A stretch of 64,000 bases of DNA. Origin: Paracoccaceae bacterium (GTDB lineage: Bacteria > Pseudomonadota > Alphaproteobacteria > Rhodobacterales > Rhodobacteraceae). Under the pieces are notes generated by a model that saw only the letters and a program-made list of their open reading frames with translations, searched no databases and had not been told where the DNA came from. Position 1 is the first letter of the stretch. Each line of letters opens with the position of its first letter. The position numbers and the translations under genes were made by a program. This document shows, one piece after another, positions 53,393-62,566 of this stretch. The DNA is taken from the NCBI GenBank assembly GCA_024742835.1, contig JANSXS010000003.1, positions 1-64,000 of the forward strand, read 5' to 3'.

Positions 53393-54436
53393 TCACCCGC
53401 GCGCCCAGATTTCCACGCTGACAGCGGTGGCATAGACGAGGATCATCAACACCGATTCCCCACCGATCCGCGCCGGTCCCTCGCGCTGGCGCAGGATCAG
53501 CCCCGCCAACAGGATCACCGTCATCAACAGGCCCGTCGCCATCCAGAAAAGATCGTTCGCACCGGCGGCGTGATAGATCGACCCATCGCGATAGGCCAAG
53601 TCCGCAAACACCAGAAACAGCGTGTCGAAGGTGTTGCCGCCGATGATACCCCCCACGGCCAGTTGCAACGCCCCGCGCCGCACCGCCGTCAGTGTGGTGA
53701 CCAGCTCCGGCAAGGACGTCACCACCGCCGTGCCCAGCGCGCCCACAAGGCTCGATGACAGGCCGAACCGCGTGATGAACACCGTGCCCGCCTCGCTGAT
53801 GACCCAGCCGCTCAGCCCCATCAGCGCCACCAGCCCGGCAAAGCGCAGCGCGATCCACCGAACGGGCTTGCCCGCCTCGCCGTCGTTGTCCGGGGCATCC
53901 TCGCGCGTGGCCGTGGTCTTGACCGGGCGCCACATGGGCTGGTCGCGCATTGTCGTGGTCAGCCCGATACCCGCGATATACGCAATGACCATCACCACAG
54001 ACGCGGGATGAACCCCTGAAAAGGCCATGTCCGGCCCGGCCATCGCGGCGATGGGCAGGCTCAGGAAGCCGATCAAAAGGACCGTCTGGAACAGGTTGGC
54101 AGGCTCGGCGGCGGCGTGCTCAAGGTTCGGCCCCCGGTAATAAAGATCCGCCAGCGCCAGAAACAGCGTCTGCGCCGCGATCCCGCCCACGGCGTTGGAC
54201 ACCGCATAGCTGGCATCGCCCTGCCATGCCGCGCTGACCGACACCACGATCCCGGCCAGCGAAGTGGCCGCCCCCAGCACGACGGCCCCCGCCACGGCCT
54301 CGCCCATGCGGGTCCGGTCGGCGATTACATCGGCGAGCACCGTCGCGCGGATCGACGACAGCACCACGACGCTCGCCGCGCCCAGTGACACCACGATCAG
54401 CCAGCTCGTTGACAGCCCCGCCAGCATGTCAGCCAC
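53393..54436 (-). CDS. calcium/sodium:cation antiporter-like membrane protein (CaCA superfamily)
   Basis: A 347-residue membrane protein with about ten helices. The two alpha-repeats of the CaCA superfamily are visible: GAATSLAGIVVSVSAAWQGD and AVVTSLPELVTTLTAVRRGA, each followed by a conserved glycine- and asparagine-rich helix (AVSNAVGGIAAQTLF, AVGGIIGGNTFDTLF). A hydrophilic loop rich in Asp/Glu/Asn lies between the halves (TREDAPDNDGEAG). The first repeat lacks the acidic residue (PE motif) usual in the family, so the ion and direction of transport are uncertain. Confidence 0.8.
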   Translation of the reverse strand: MADMLAGLSTSWLIVVSLGAASVVVLSSIRATVLADVIADRTRMGEAVAGAVVLGAATSLAGIVVSVSAAWQGDASYAVSNAVGGIAAQTLFLALADLYYRGPNLEHAAAEPANLFQTVLLIGFLSLPIAAMAGPDMAFSGVHPASVVMVIAYIAGIGLTTTMRDQPMWRPVKTTATREDAPDNDGEAGKPVRWIALRFAGLVALMGLSGWVISEAGTVFITRFGLSSSLVGALGTAVVTSLPELVTTLTAVRRGALQLAVGGIIGGNTFDTLFLVFADLAYRDGSIYHAAGANDLFWMATGLLMTVILLAGLILRQREGPARIGGESVLMILVYATAVSVEIWARG

Positions 54437-54536
54437 GCCGCGACGGGTGCGCCCCGCGCGGCGTCCTGCCGGTTCGTGTCATGAATGCCCCCATGCGCCA
54501 TGAATTGCGCAAGGGCAACGCCGCCCGCTGCGGGAG

Positions 54537-54582
54537 GTTCCGCCTTTCGCTGATCTCTCAGGTCAAAGGCGGAACGCTTCAG
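54537..54582. repeat. single-module (A) copy of the dispersed repeat at the dapD stop
   Basis: Arms GTTCCGCCTTT (54537-54547) and AAAGGCGGAAC (54565-54575) are perfectly complementary over 11 bp with a 17-base loop (CGCTGATCTCTCAGGTC). Loop and arms match module A of the full copies in the same orientation as 35626-35741. The right end GCTTCA supplies the reverse-complement TGA stop codon of dapD (54579-54581). Confidence 0.85.
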
Positions 54583-55406
54583 TCGCGCAGCAGCTCGTTG
54601 ATGGCCGTCTTGGAGCGCGTCTGCGCGTCAACGCGCTTCACGATCACCGCGCAATACAGGTTGAGGTTGTTCTTGGTCGGCATCGACCCCGACACGACCA
54701 CGGAATAGGGCGGCACCTCCCCGATAAAGATCTCGCCGGTTTCCCGGTCCACGATCTTGGTGGATTTGCCGATATAGACGCCCATCCCCAGAACCGATCC
54801 CTCGCGCACGATGCAGCCCTCGACCACCTCCGAGCGCGCGCCGATAAAGCAGTTATCCTCGATGATCGTCGGCCCGGCCTGCATCGGCTCCAGCACGCCG
54901 CCGATGCCCACGCCGCCCGACAGGTGCACGCCGCGGCCGATCTGCGCACAGCTTCCAACCGTGGCCCATGTGTCCACCATCGTGCCCTCGTCCACATAGG
55001 CACCAAGATTGACGAATGACGGCATCAGCACCACGCCCGGCGCGATATAGGCCGATTTGCGCACCACGCAGTTCGGCACGGCGCGGAAACCGGCGGCTTT
55101 CCAGTCGGTCTCGCCCCAGCCCTTGAACTTGCTGTCCACCTTGTCCCACCAGCCCGCACCCTGCGGGCCGCCATCCTGCATTTCCATGTCCTTGATGCGG
55201 AACCCCAGCAGAACGGCCTTCTTGGCCCATTGGTTGACATGCCAGTCGCCGTTCTCCTGCCGTTCGGCCACGCGCAGCGTGCCGCTGTCCAGCGCGTTCA
55301 GCGTTTCCTCGATGGCCTCGCGCGTCTCACCGCCGGTCGAGGGCGTGATCTGGTCGCGGGTGTCCCATGCGGCTTCGATGGCGGATTCAAGGTGGTCGTT
55401 CGACAT
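54579..55406 (-). CDS. dapD: 2,3,4,5-tetrahydropyridine-2,6-dicarboxylate N-succinyltransferase
   Basis: A 275-residue left-handed beta-helix acyltransferase that adds succinyl groups in the diaminopimelate/lysine pathway. After an N-terminal helical domain the hexapeptide repeats are clear ([20 protein letters not shown], then [20 protein letters not shown]). ATG 55406 (MSNDHLESA) was chosen because GGAG lies eight bases upstream; ATG 55418 is in frame. The C terminus ...[11 protein letters not shown] is the usual end, and the TGA stop lies exactly at the edge of a palindromic repeat. Confidence 0.97.
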   Translation of the reverse strand: MSNDHLESAIEAAWDTRDQITPSTGGETREAIEETLNALDSGTLRVAERQENGDWHVNQWAKKAVLLGFRIKDMEMQDGGPQGAGWWDKVDSKFKGWGETDWKAAGFRAVPNCVVRKSAYIAPGVVLMPSFVNLGAYVDEGTMVDTWATVGSCAQIGRGVHLSGGVGIGGVLEPMQAGPTIIEDNCFIGARSEVVEGCIVREGSVLGMGVYIGKSTKIVDRETGEIFIGEVPPYSVVVSGSMPTKNNLNLYCAVIVKRVDAQTRSKTAINELLRD

Positions 55407-55573
55407 ATCATTCTCCATGACGTGAAAGCGGCGTTGCACGGGCTATAAAAGCGCAGCCGCCCGCGCGCAAGCGAGGTGCCCGCGCCAGCGGGCAAAGAGC
55501 CTCCCGCAACTGTCTCTGGCCAAGCGCGGCGCGAGCCTATACGCCAGTGCCAAAAGCAATGAAAGGACCGAGA

Positions 55574-56395
55574 ATGGACGACGATCGCCCCAGCCGGTTC
55601 CGCGACGCGACCGAGGATCGCACCACCGCGGAACAGATCCCGGACACGCCGCAAACGCGCGCCCCGGCCTATCGTCTCGCCTTCGCCGATCCCGATTTCC
55701 TGCTGCGGGACGAATTGCGCCCGGTGCGGCTGCAACTGGAACTGCTCAAGCCCGAGATGATCCTCGAAGAGCGCAGCATCCGCAGCACCATCGTCATGTT
55801 CGGCGGCGCGCGCATCCCGCGCCCCGAGGACAGCAAGAACGCCGCGACCAAGACGCTCTCCGACCTGTCGCGCTTTTACGATCAGGCGCTCGAATTCTCC
55901 CGCCTGATGACAGCCAGATCAATTGAGTCCTATGGCCGCGATTTCGTCATCGCCACCGGCGGCGGCCCCGGCGTGATGGAAGCGGGCAATCGTGGCGCGT
56001 CAGAGGTGGGCGGCACCTCCATCGGGCTCAACATCGTGCTGCCCCACGAACAGGCACCCAACGAATACGTCACGCCGGGCCTGTGCTTCAACTTCCACTA
56101 TTTCGCCATTCGCAAGATGCATTTCCTGATGCGCGCGCGGGCGATCTGCTGCTTTCCGGGTGGCTTCGGTACGCTGGACGAGATGTTCGAGGCGCTGACC
56201 CTGATCCAGACCGACCGCATGAACCGGATGCCGTTCCTGCTTTTCGGCGAAGCCTTCTGGCGCAGTATCATCAACTGGGAGGCGCTGGCCGATGCCGGCA
56301 CGATCTCGCCCGAGGATCTGGAGCTTTTCCAGTTCGTCGAAACCGCTGAAGAGGCAGTGGCGATCATCGACGCATGGTACGCGCCCGATCCCTGA
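55574..56395 (+). CDS. LOG family protein (TIGR00730-like)
   Basis: A 273-residue protein of the LOG/lysine-decarboxylase-like group, whose members hydrolyse nucleotide ribose 5'-phosphates such as cytokinin precursors. Diagnostic motifs are VIATGGGPGVMEAGNRGA and CCFPGGFGTLDEMFEALTL. The N terminus extends about 80 residues past the minimal domain. AAAGGA precedes ATG 55574. Substrate in this organism is unknown; older annotation as lysine decarboxylase is not supported. Confidence 0.9.
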   Translation: MDDDRPSRFRDATEDRTTAEQIPDTPQTRAPAYRLAFADPDFLLRDELRPVRLQLELLKPEMILEERSIRSTIVMFGGARIPRPEDSKNAATKTLSDLSRFYDQALEFSRLMTARSIESYGRDFVIATGGGPGVMEAGNRGASEVGGTSIGLNIVLPHEQAPNEYVTPGLCFNFHYFAIRKMHFLMRARAICCFPGGFGTLDEMFEALTLIQTDRMNRMPFLLFGEAFWRSIINWEALADAGTISPEDLELFQFVETAEEAVAIIDAWYAPDP

Positions 56396-56401
56396 GCGGC
56401 G

Positions 56402-56941
56402 TCACGCCCCCTCGAAGGCACATAGCGCATGTACATCCATGCCCAACGCCTCCAGCCGGGCACGCCCGCCCAGATCGGGCAGATCCACGACAAAGGCACA
56501 GCCCACGATCTCGCCGCCCAGCCGTTCGATCAGCTTGATCCCGGCCTCCGCCGTGCCGCCGGTGGCCAGAAGATCGTCCACGATCAGCACCTTTTCGCCG
56601 GGGGCGATGGCGTCGTCATGCAGCTCGACGATCGCTTCGCCATATTCCAGCTTATATTCTTCCGAAATCACCGTACCGGGCAGCTTGCCCTTCTTGCGCA
56701 CCGGCACGAACCCCACAGAAAGCTGATGCGCCACCGCCCCGCCAAGGATGAAACCACGCGCTTCCAGCCCCACCACCTTGTCGATCCGCAGCCCCGCATA
56801 GGGGTTCAGCAACTGGTCTATCGACATCCGAAACCCGCGCGGATCGGCGAACAGCGTGGTCACATCGCGAAACAGGATCCCCTCATGCGGGAAATCCACG
56901 ATGGTGCGGATATAGTCCTTGACGGTCTTGTGGTCTGGCAT
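56402..56941 (-). CDS. apt: adenine phosphoribosyltransferase
   Basis: A 179-residue purine salvage enzyme forming AMP from adenine and PRPP. The PRPP-binding motif [17 protein letters not shown] is present, with the adenine-binding loop [15 protein letters not shown] and [15 protein letters not shown] 56941 ([14 protein letters not shown]) is the conserved start. It converges on the LOG gene and lies two genes from mtnP, whose reaction releases adenine, so both could act in the same salvage route. Confidence 0.97.
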   Translation of the reverse strand: MPDHKTVKDYIRTIVDFPHEGILFRDVTTLFADPRGFRMSIDQLLNPYAGLRIDKVVGLEARGFILGGAVAHQLSVGFVPVRKKGKLPGTVISEEYKLEYGEAIVELHDDAIAPGEKVLIVDDLLATGGTAEAGIKLIERLGGEIVGCAFVVDLPDLGGRARLEALGMDVHALCAFEGA

Positions 56942-57161
56942 GACACGATCTCCGGCGCATAACACGGCTCTTGTGTGGCCCATGCGGGTGAATAGGGCAA
57001 GCATCTGTCGTTTTTCACGGCCATTCGGCTGCGGAACCTGTGTAAAATTTGCCTTTGAACGGACCCCGGAACGCCTGTTATGCGTTGGCTTGGGGTGTCT
57101 TGCCTGCGGGTGACATGTCAGGCGAAACGTGGCACGCGTCAAAGACCGAAAAGGAGCCTAA

Positions 57162-57416
57162 GTGGCCGCTCAAACGATTGCCTTTCTCATCCTGTTGCCC
57201 TTCACGCTGGCCTTCATCTACGCCGGTATCCATGAATATCTGCGCTACAAGTCAGAGGGCCGCGCGACCTACGGCCTTGTCTATGACCAAGACACAGGCA
57301 AGACCCACATCACCGGCATCCCAGAGGGCGAAGAGGCATACGATCCCGAAGAATTCGACCCCGACGACTTCAACAACGCCGAAAGCAGCGAGACGCCTGA
57401 CAAAGACAAGACCTGA
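57162..57416 (+). CDS. small single-span membrane protein, acidic C terminus
   Basis: An 84-residue protein starting at GTG behind an excellent AAGGAG site. One N-terminal membrane segment (AAQTIAFLILLPFTLAFIYAGI) is followed by a polar part ending in a strongly acidic region (EAYDPEEFDPDDFNNAESSE). I do not recognise a named family, although similar small genes are common beside apt/mtnP in Rhodobacterales. Its stop is ten bases from a repeat copy. Confidence 0.65.
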   Translation: MAAQTIAFLILLPFTLAFIYAGIHEYLRYKSEGRATYGLVYDQDTGKTHITGIPEGEEAYDPEEFDPDDFNNAESSETPDKDKT

Positions 57417-57426
57417 CCGCGCGCCT

Positions 57427-57538
57427 TGAAGCGTTTCGCGAAAAACCTGAATCACACCTCGTGAAACGCACGCAACAGACCAGCGTTGCACGCGTTCCGC
57501 CTTCAATTGATGCCTCAGGTTAAAGGCGAAACGCCTTA
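57427..57538. repeat. full-length (112 bp) dispersed repeat, B-A orientation
   Basis: It starts TGAAGCGTTTCGCGAAAA and ends GGCGAAACGCCTTA. Module B is partly lost (CTCGTGAAACGC), and module A has arms GCGTTCCGCCTT and AAAGGCGAAACGC. The central GTTGCACGCGTTCCGCCTT block is almost identical to 35626-35741. The last three bases TTA are the complement of the mtnP TAA stop codon. Confidence 0.85.
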
Positions 57539-58408
57539 ACCCAGAACCCGGCCCGCCACCGCGTCCAGTCGCTTCACGACCTCCGGATCGCGGGCCTCGG
57601 GCGCGGTCAGCACCGCGTGTTCCAGCGCGCGGTCGCAGCCATGCGGGCAAAGATCGCGCGCCGCGCCCAACAGGGCCGGCAAGCGGCGCACCAGTTCGCG
57701 CGCCTTGTCAGCATTGCCCAGCAAGGTGGCCACGATCTGTGTCACGTCGACCTCGCCATGCTCGGGATGCCAGCTGTCATAATCCGTGACCATAGCGATC
57801 GACGCATAGCAAAGCTCGGCTTCCCGCGCCAGCTTGGCCTCGGGCATGTTGGTCATCCCGATCACATCCGCGCCCCAGCTTTCGCGGTACATCCGCGATT
57901 CCGCCAGGGTGCTGAATTGCGGCCCTTCCATCGCCAGATAGGTGCCGCCCTCATGCAGCCGGATTTGTGCGTCGCGAGCCGCGGTGGCACAGGCGGTGCC
58001 CAGCCGGGGGCAGGTGGGATGCGCCACGCTGACATGCGCCACGCAGCCCGCGCCGAAAAAGCTTTTCTCGCGCGCAAAGGTCCGGTCGATAAACTGGTCC
58101 ACGATGACGAAATCGCCGGGTGCCATCTCTTCGCGGAACGACCCGCAGGCCGACATGCTGACCACATCGGTCACGCCAAGCCGCTTCAGCGCGTCGATAT
58201 TCGCGCGGTAGGGGATCGTTGAGGGGGCATGGACATGCCCCCGCCCGTGGCGCGGCAGAAAGGCGATCCGCGTACCTGCCAGCCACCCCGTCAGGATCGC
58301 GTCCGAAGGCGCGCCAAAGGGGCTGTCAACCTCGACCCATTCGGTCCCTTCAAGACCGTCGATCTCATACAAGCCGGATCCGCCGATAATGCCCAGATAG
58401 GTGTCCAT
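57536..58408 (-). CDS. mtnP: S-methyl-5'-thioadenosine phosphorylase
   Basis: A 290-residue phosphorylase that splits methylthioadenosine into adenine and methylthioribose 1-phosphate. Visible motifs are LGIIGGSGLYEIDG, IAFLPRHGRGHVHAPSTIPY, VVSMSACGSFREEM and GTYLAMEGPQFSTLAESRMY. ATG 58408 (MDTYLGIIGG) was preferred over an in-frame start 24 nt upstream. The TAA stop lies at the end of a repeat copy. Adenine produced would be handled by apt nearby. Confidence 0.95.
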   Translation of the reverse strand: MDTYLGIIGGSGLYEIDGLEGTEWVEVDSPFGAPSDAILTGWLAGTRIAFLPRHGRGHVHAPSTIPYRANIDALKRLGVTDVVSMSACGSFREEMAPGDFVIVDQFIDRTFAREKSFFGAGCVAHVSVAHPTCPRLGTACATAARDAQIRLHEGGTYLAMEGPQFSTLAESRMYRESWGADVIGMTNMPEAKLAREAELCYASIAMVTDYDSWHPEHGEVDVTQIVATLLGNADKARELVRRLPALLGAARDLCPHGCDRALEHAVLTAPEARDPEVVKRLDAVAGRVLG

Positions 58409-58498
58409 GTGCCTCGCCCCGCTGCAATACATGCACCCAACCCCGCCCGCGCGGCGAGTTCAAGGGCGAATGCGCGGCGCGCACCCCGTCCGGTGGTT

Positions 58499-58693
58499 TC
58501 AGGCGTGGAAACCGCCTAGGCGGCAAATCTCGCGACCACCCAGAAGCGACGTGACAACGCGCCCCTCGCTGGTGTCGCGGATGCCGTACCCGTAGCCGCG
58601 AAGCCGGAATTTCCATTCCCGGTCCGATACGGCGCGGCCGCGCTCTTGCATGACGAAATCGCGAATCTCGGTGGCTGTGCTGTTGCGTTCCAT
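58499..58693 (-). CDS. conserved small hypothetical protein, 64 residues
   Basis: A basic 64-residue protein (ATEIRDFVMQERGRAVSDRE, WKFRLRGYGYGIRDT). It has a good AGGAAACA ribosome site before ATG 58693. The pattern R-(G)-x-x-L/V-S-D-R-E-W-K-F-R-L-x-G-Y-G-Y-x-I-R-D-T is one I associate with a short Rhodobacterales-specific protein, but no function is known. No membrane segment or metal motif is seen. Confidence 0.6.
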   Translation of the reverse strand: MERNSTATEIRDFVMQERGRAVSDREWKFRLRGYGYGIRDTSEGRVVTSLLGGREICRLGGFHA

Positions 58694-58794
58694 TGTTTCC
58701 TGCCCTCTCACAGTGTTTCCTTAAGGCAGGGATAATTGACGGATGTGGCCATAATCCTGCGGAAAAGGGGCAGAGGTAAGAAACTTCCGTGGCG

Positions 58795-59523
58795 TCAGAT
58801 CTCTCGGTCCACGCGGGCAAGCTGTGGGGCTGCGTTGCGCGCCGCGCCCGCCGCCGTCACCAGCGCGCGGAAAAGCTGCTGCTGGCGATGCGCGTAGAAC
58901 AGATGCTCGGGATGCCACTGCACCCCGATGGCAAAGGGGTCGCGCACCCGTTCGATGGCCTGCACCATGCCGCCCGGATCTGTCGCCGCCACGCGCAGGC
59001 CGCGCCCCAGCCTGTTCACGGCTTGGGAATGCAGCGCGTTGACCCGCATTGGCGCGGTCCCCACCAGATCGGCCAGCCGCGTGCCCTGTTCGATGCACAC
59101 CGTCTTGCGTGGCAGGATCGTGCGGTAGTGGCGGCTGTCGCGGTGGGTGGCATAGGCATCCTGATGCAGCGATCCGCCCAGCGCCACGTTCAGCATCTGG
59201 CTGCCCCGGCAGATCCCCATAACCGGCATGTCCCGCTCAAAGGCGCGGGCAACGATGCCTTGCTCCATCGCGTCGCGCGCGGCGTCCATCCGGGCCGAAC
59301 GGATCAGCCGCCCGCCATAAAGCTCGGGCGATATATCGTCGCCACCGCCGATGATCACCGCATCCACCGCGCCCATGTCGATCTCGCGCGCGGTATCCCA
59401 GCGCATGGCGCGCCCGCCCGCCATCCACAGATTCAGCGCCACAAGCGGGAATATCCGCCAGCCCGACCGCCGCGACGTGGTCACTGCAATACGCGGGCGG
59501 TGTGTGTCAGAGTCCTGCATCCG
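58795..59523 (-). CDS. class I glutamine amidotransferase-like gamma-glutamyl hydrolase (peptidase C26)
   Basis: A 242-residue C26/PuuD-like protein. The catalytic triad is visible: nucleophile Cys in GICRGSQMLN, His and Glu in GVQWHPEHL. IGGGDDISPELYGG is the family's start-site segment. Its frame overlaps the amidoligase stop by 17 bases, showing cotranslation. Class I glutamine amidotransferase-type enzymes paired with amidoligases have been described as predicted gamma-glutamyl peptide processing systems (Iyer and co-workers). ATGs at 59532 and 59541 are alternatives. Confidence 0.85.
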   Translation of the reverse strand, partial: RMQDSDTHRPRIAVTTSRRSGWRIFPLVALNLWMAGGRAMRWDTAREIDMGAVDAVIIGGGDDISPELYGGRLIRSARMDAARDAMEQGIVARAFERDMPVMGICRGSQMLNVALGGSLHQDAYATHRDSRHYRTILPRKTVCIEQGTRLADLVGTAPMRVNALHSQAVNRLGRGLRVAATDPGGMVQAIERVRDPFAIGVQWHPEHLFYAHRQQQLFRALVTAAGAARNAAPQLARVDREI

Positions 59524-60484
59524 CCAGTTCATGACGTTCAAGTAGCGCGCCCGCGCAGCGCGCCCAGTGACCGCGCGTCAGGGTCACCGCGCCATGCTCG
59601 CGCTGCCACGCCTGTGACAGCTCTGCCAGAAGATCCGCATTCGCGGCCACCCGTTCGACAGTCAGCCAGCGCCGCCAGCCATGATCGAGCGACCAGTCGG
59701 CTTCGTCGATGCGGCAATCGGGCAGGCGGAAATGGAACGCCGGGCGCGCGTTTGTCGACCCTGACAGCGCGGGGGCGATGCGGTCGGGGGCCAGATGCGC
59801 AAAGATGGGCAGCATGTCCAGCCCGTGATTGCGGCTTGCGGCCAGTTCGCCATATGCATCCACCACCGCGGTCAGCGGCGCGTCCGGCCCCAGCGCGATC
59901 AGCGCGCGCACCAGCGCGGTGGGGTAGGGGGCGGTAAAGGGCAGGACGCGGCGGGTCTGGTCGATCGGATTGGCCGCGCGCAGCCAATCCTCGATCAGGG
60001 CATAGGCCAGCAGCGGGCGCACCACATGCGCCGCTGTCTCGCTGGCGATCTGCACGTTCAGATGCACGCCGAACCCAAAGAAAAGCCCGCCGCCGGATCC
60101 CAACGCACCCGCGCGGCGCAGCGCCTCGCGCAGGGTGTCCAGCGCGATCAGCCCGTCACGATCCAGCGGGTCGCTCACGATCTCGACCGGGATCACCTCG
60201 CGGCCCAGCGTCAGCGCGGCATCGCGCAGCGCCGTCTTGTCGGCCTTGCGCAGAAAGATATCCAGATACACCTTGAGCCGGCCCACCCGCGTGCCCGTGA
60301 CCTCCCAGATCACGCTGTCTTTCTGCACTGCCTCGCCGCCAAGGGTTTGCGCACAAATCTCGGCGCAGCGGTCCTCTGACAGCCCGCCCAATTCGATCTC
60401 GACGCCGGTCAGGCGCGGCGTGCCATCCGCCGCCAGCGGCCGGGGCAGCGGGGCAAAGCCCGACATGCCCGCAGCCTGCGTCAC
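59507..60484 (-). CDS. predicted amidoligase (glutamine-synthetase-like fold)
   Basis: A 325-residue protein of the predicted amidoligase family (PF12224-type). The N-terminal [19 protein letters not shown] gives the first metal-binding Glu pair, [11 protein letters not shown] the second, and [19 protein letters not shown] carries a further His/Asn pair of the glutamine-synthetase-like site. The start GTG 60484 overlaps the rlmN stop (GTGA). It would use ATP to make an amide bond on an unidentified substrate, with the C26 protein next to it acting on the product; this is inference. Confidence 0.8.
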   Translation of the reverse strand: MTQAAGMSGFAPLPRPLAADGTPRLTGVEIELGGLSEDRCAEICAQTLGGEAVQKDSVIWEVTGTRVGRLKVYLDIFLRKADKTALRDAALTLGREVIPVEIVSDPLDRDGLIALDTLREALRRAGALGSGGGLFFGFGVHLNVQIASETAAHVVRPLLAYALIEDWLRAANPIDQTRRVLPFTAPYPTALVRALIALGPDAPLTAVVDAYGELAASRNHGLDMLPIFAHLAPDRIAPALSGSTNARPAFHFRLPDCRIDEADWSLDHGWRRWLTVERVAANADLLAELSQAWQREHGAVTLTRGHWARCAGALLERHELADAGL

Positions 60485-61662
60485 AGCCCGGCCTCTGCCT
60501 CGATATCCTTGCGGGATTTGCGCGCGCGCTCGGTCGCGGATTTCAACTGTCCGCAGGCGGCCATGATATCCTCGCCGCGCGGGGTGCGGATGGGGCTGGC
60601 ATAGCCCGCCTTGTAGACGATATCGGCGAATCTTTCGATCCGCTCCCAATCGCTGCGCTGATGCGGTGCGCCCGGCCATTCGTTGAACGGGATCAGGTTG
60701 ATCTTGGCCGGGATGCCCTTGATCAACTTCACCAGACGTCGGGCATCCTCGTCGCTGTCATTCACGTCCTTGAGCATCACGTATTCAAACGTGATCCGCT
60801 CTGAATTGCTGGCCTTTGGATAGTCGCGCAACGCCTCCAGCAGCGCGGCGATGTTCCATTTGCGGTTGATCGGCACCAGCTTGTCGCGCACCTCGTCGGT
60901 GGTGGCGTGGAAACTTACCGCCAGCATACAGCCGATTTCCTCGGCTGTCTTGTGGATCTCGGGCACGATGCCGCTGGTGGACAGGGTGATGCGGCGACGG
61001 CTCAGCGCGATTCCCTCTCCATCCATGGCGATCTTCATCGCGTCGCGCACATTGTCGAAATTATACAGCGGCTCGCCCATGCCCATCAGCACGATGTTCG
61101 ACAACAGGCGCGGCCCCTCGGTGCCAAAGCCCTGACCCTTGGTTGGCCATTCATCCAGATCGTCGCGCGCCAGCATCACCTGCCCGATGATCTCGCCTGC
61201 GGTCAGGTTGCGCACCAGCTTTTGCGTGCCGGTATGGCAGAACGAACAGGTCAGCGTGCAGCCCACCTGAGAGGAAATGCACAGCGTGCCCCGGTCCGTT
61301 TCGGGGATATACACCACCTCCACCTCGTGCCCGCCGGCGATCCGCACAAGGTATTTGCGCGTGCCATCGGCGCTGATCTCGCGGTTCACGATCTCGGGGA
61401 TCTGGATGACAAACTTCTCGGCCAGTTCGGCGCGGTACGCCTTGGACAGGTTCGTCATCTCGGCAAAGTCGCGCACGCCCCAGCCATAAACCCACTGCCA
61501 GATCTGGTTGACCCGCATCCTGGCCTGTTTTTCCGGCGTGCCATGGGCAATCAGCACCTCGCGCAGCCTGTCGCGCGTCAGGCCCACGATATTGACCGGG
61601 CCCTCGGGCAGCTTGCGGGGGATCGTCAGAACGTCTTGCGTGATCGGCGCTGTATTGGTCAT
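60481..61662 (-). CDS. rlmN: 23S rRNA (adenine(2503)-C2)-methyltransferase RlmN
   Basis: A 393-residue radical SAM enzyme that methylates A2503 of 23S rRNA and A37 of some tRNAs. The 4Fe4S motif [11 protein letters not shown] is clear, with the N-terminal RNA-binding helical domain ([20 protein letters not shown]) and the C-terminal catalytic Cys region around [23 protein letters not shown] 61662 was preferred to GTG 61671. It is the first gene of an operon with the amidoligase and C26 genes. Confidence 0.96.
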   Translation of the reverse strand: MTNTAPITQDVLTIPRKLPEGPVNIVGLTRDRLREVLIAHGTPEKQARMRVNQIWQWVYGWGVRDFAEMTNLSKAYRAELAEKFVIQIPEIVNREISADGTRKYLVRIAGGHEVEVVYIPETDRGTLCISSQVGCTLTCSFCHTGTQKLVRNLTAGEIIGQVMLARDDLDEWPTKGQGFGTEGPRLLSNIVLMGMGEPLYNFDNVRDAMKIAMDGEGIALSRRRITLSTSGIVPEIHKTAEEIGCMLAVSFHATTDEVRDKLVPINRKWNIAALLEALRDYPKASNSERITFEYVMLKDVNDSDEDARRLVKLIKGIPAKINLIPFNEWPGAPHQRSDWERIERFADIVYKAGYASPIRTPRGEDIMAACGQLKSATERARKSRKDIEAEAGL

Positions 61663-61960
61663 GTGGCTCACATCGGGTCAGGGTAATGTGCCCTCATATA
61701 AGCAACAGGCGGTGATTCCAAAACATTCCTTGGGCACCGCGTCCGCGAGGGGCGCGCCAGCGCAACATTTCACGGGCGCGGATGCGGTCTATTTGTGCCC
61801 CGTCGCGCATTGACCTTGTAATCTGCGCGCAAAAGGCTCATGTGTACCGGGCGACGTTTCCGCTATCGACCACACTGCTCCTTTCGGCTCAGTTGATTCG
61901 ATCTTGCAACAACTTAGCCGACATGCCGCATTCCGCGGGCATCTAAACAGGAGAAATGAC

Positions 61961-62167
61961 ATGGCCACTGGCACAGTCAAATGGTTCAACGCAACTAAAG
62001 GTTTCGGCTTTATCGCACCCGACGGCGGCAGCAAGGATGTGTTCGTACACATCTCCGCAGTCGAGCGCGCGGGCCTGACCGGTCTCGCCGATGACCAGAA
62101 GGTTACCTTCGACATCGAAGCCGGCCGCGATGGCCGCGAAAGCGCCGCCAACCTCGCGCTGGCATAA
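61961..62167 (+). CDS. cold-shock domain protein (CspA-like)
   Basis: A 68-residue single CSD protein that binds single-stranded RNA or DNA. RNP1 is KGFGFIAP and RNP2 is VFVHIS, preceded by [14 protein letters not shown]. An AGGAG site precedes the ATG. It has a long upstream region (about 290 bases to rlmN) in which a structured leader is possible but not proven, and two hairpins follow the stop, the second a strong terminator. Confidence 0.95.
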   Translation: MATGTVKWFNATKGFGFIAPDGGSKDVFVHISAVERAGLTGLADDQKVTFDIEAGRDGRESAANLALA

Positions 62168-62173
62168 GCTTTC

Positions 62174-62189
62174 GGTCCCTTCGGGGACC
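62174..62189. other. short hairpin after the cold-shock gene
   Basis: GGTCCC (62174-62179) and GGGACC (62184-62189) form a perfect 6-bp stem with a 4-base TTCG loop immediately after the TAA stop. It may protect the 3' end of the mRNA. Confidence 0.7.
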
Positions 62190-62205
62190 ACAACACGCAT
62201 TATCG

Positions 62206-62239
62206 AACGGGCGTCTCGGCAACGAAGCGCCCGTTTTTT
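62206..62239 (+). terminator. Rho-independent terminator of the cold-shock gene
   Basis: Stem AACGGGCG (62206-62213) / CGCCCGTT (62228-62235) with a 14-base loop is followed directly by a run of T (TTTTTTC). This is the clearest intrinsic terminator in the window. Confidence 0.9.
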
Positions 62240-62317
62240 CTTGCGGTGGCCCCATGGTGTGACCTGTCGCAAGACCCGGCGCAATGACGCCGCAACCAGC
62301 AACAGGAAGATATCAAC

Positions 62318-62563
62318 ATGGCAAGACTGACCAAGGACACCTTGTTCAAGGCCCAGCCGCCTCGCGCGGAAACCGCGATGGACAAGACCACCCGCGTCGT
62401 CCGCGAAATCATGGATGGCGAGGCCGAAAAACGTCAGGTCAAGATGCAGCGCCTGCGCGCCGCCCGCCTTGAGCGCGAGGCGAACACGCCGCCGCCAGAG
62501 CCCAAGACCCCGGCGACCCGCAGCCGCAAGAAGGCCCCGGTCAAGGCCGCCACGCAAAGCTGA
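62318..62563 (+). CDS. small basic conserved hypothetical protein
   Basis: An 81-residue protein with a helical, charged middle (TTRVVREIMDGEAEKRQVKM, then QRLRAARLERE) and a proline/lysine-rich C-terminal tail (TPATRSRKKAPVKAATQS). It resembles small Rhodobacterales proteins without assigned function. The basic tail could bind nucleic acid or a partner protein. It lies downstream of the cold-shock terminator and converges on tag. Confidence 0.65.
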   Translation: MARLTKDTLFKAQPPRAETAMDKTTRVVREIMDGEAEKRQVKMQRLRAARLEREANTPPPEPKTPATRSRKKAPVKAATQS

Positions 62564-62566
62564 CCA

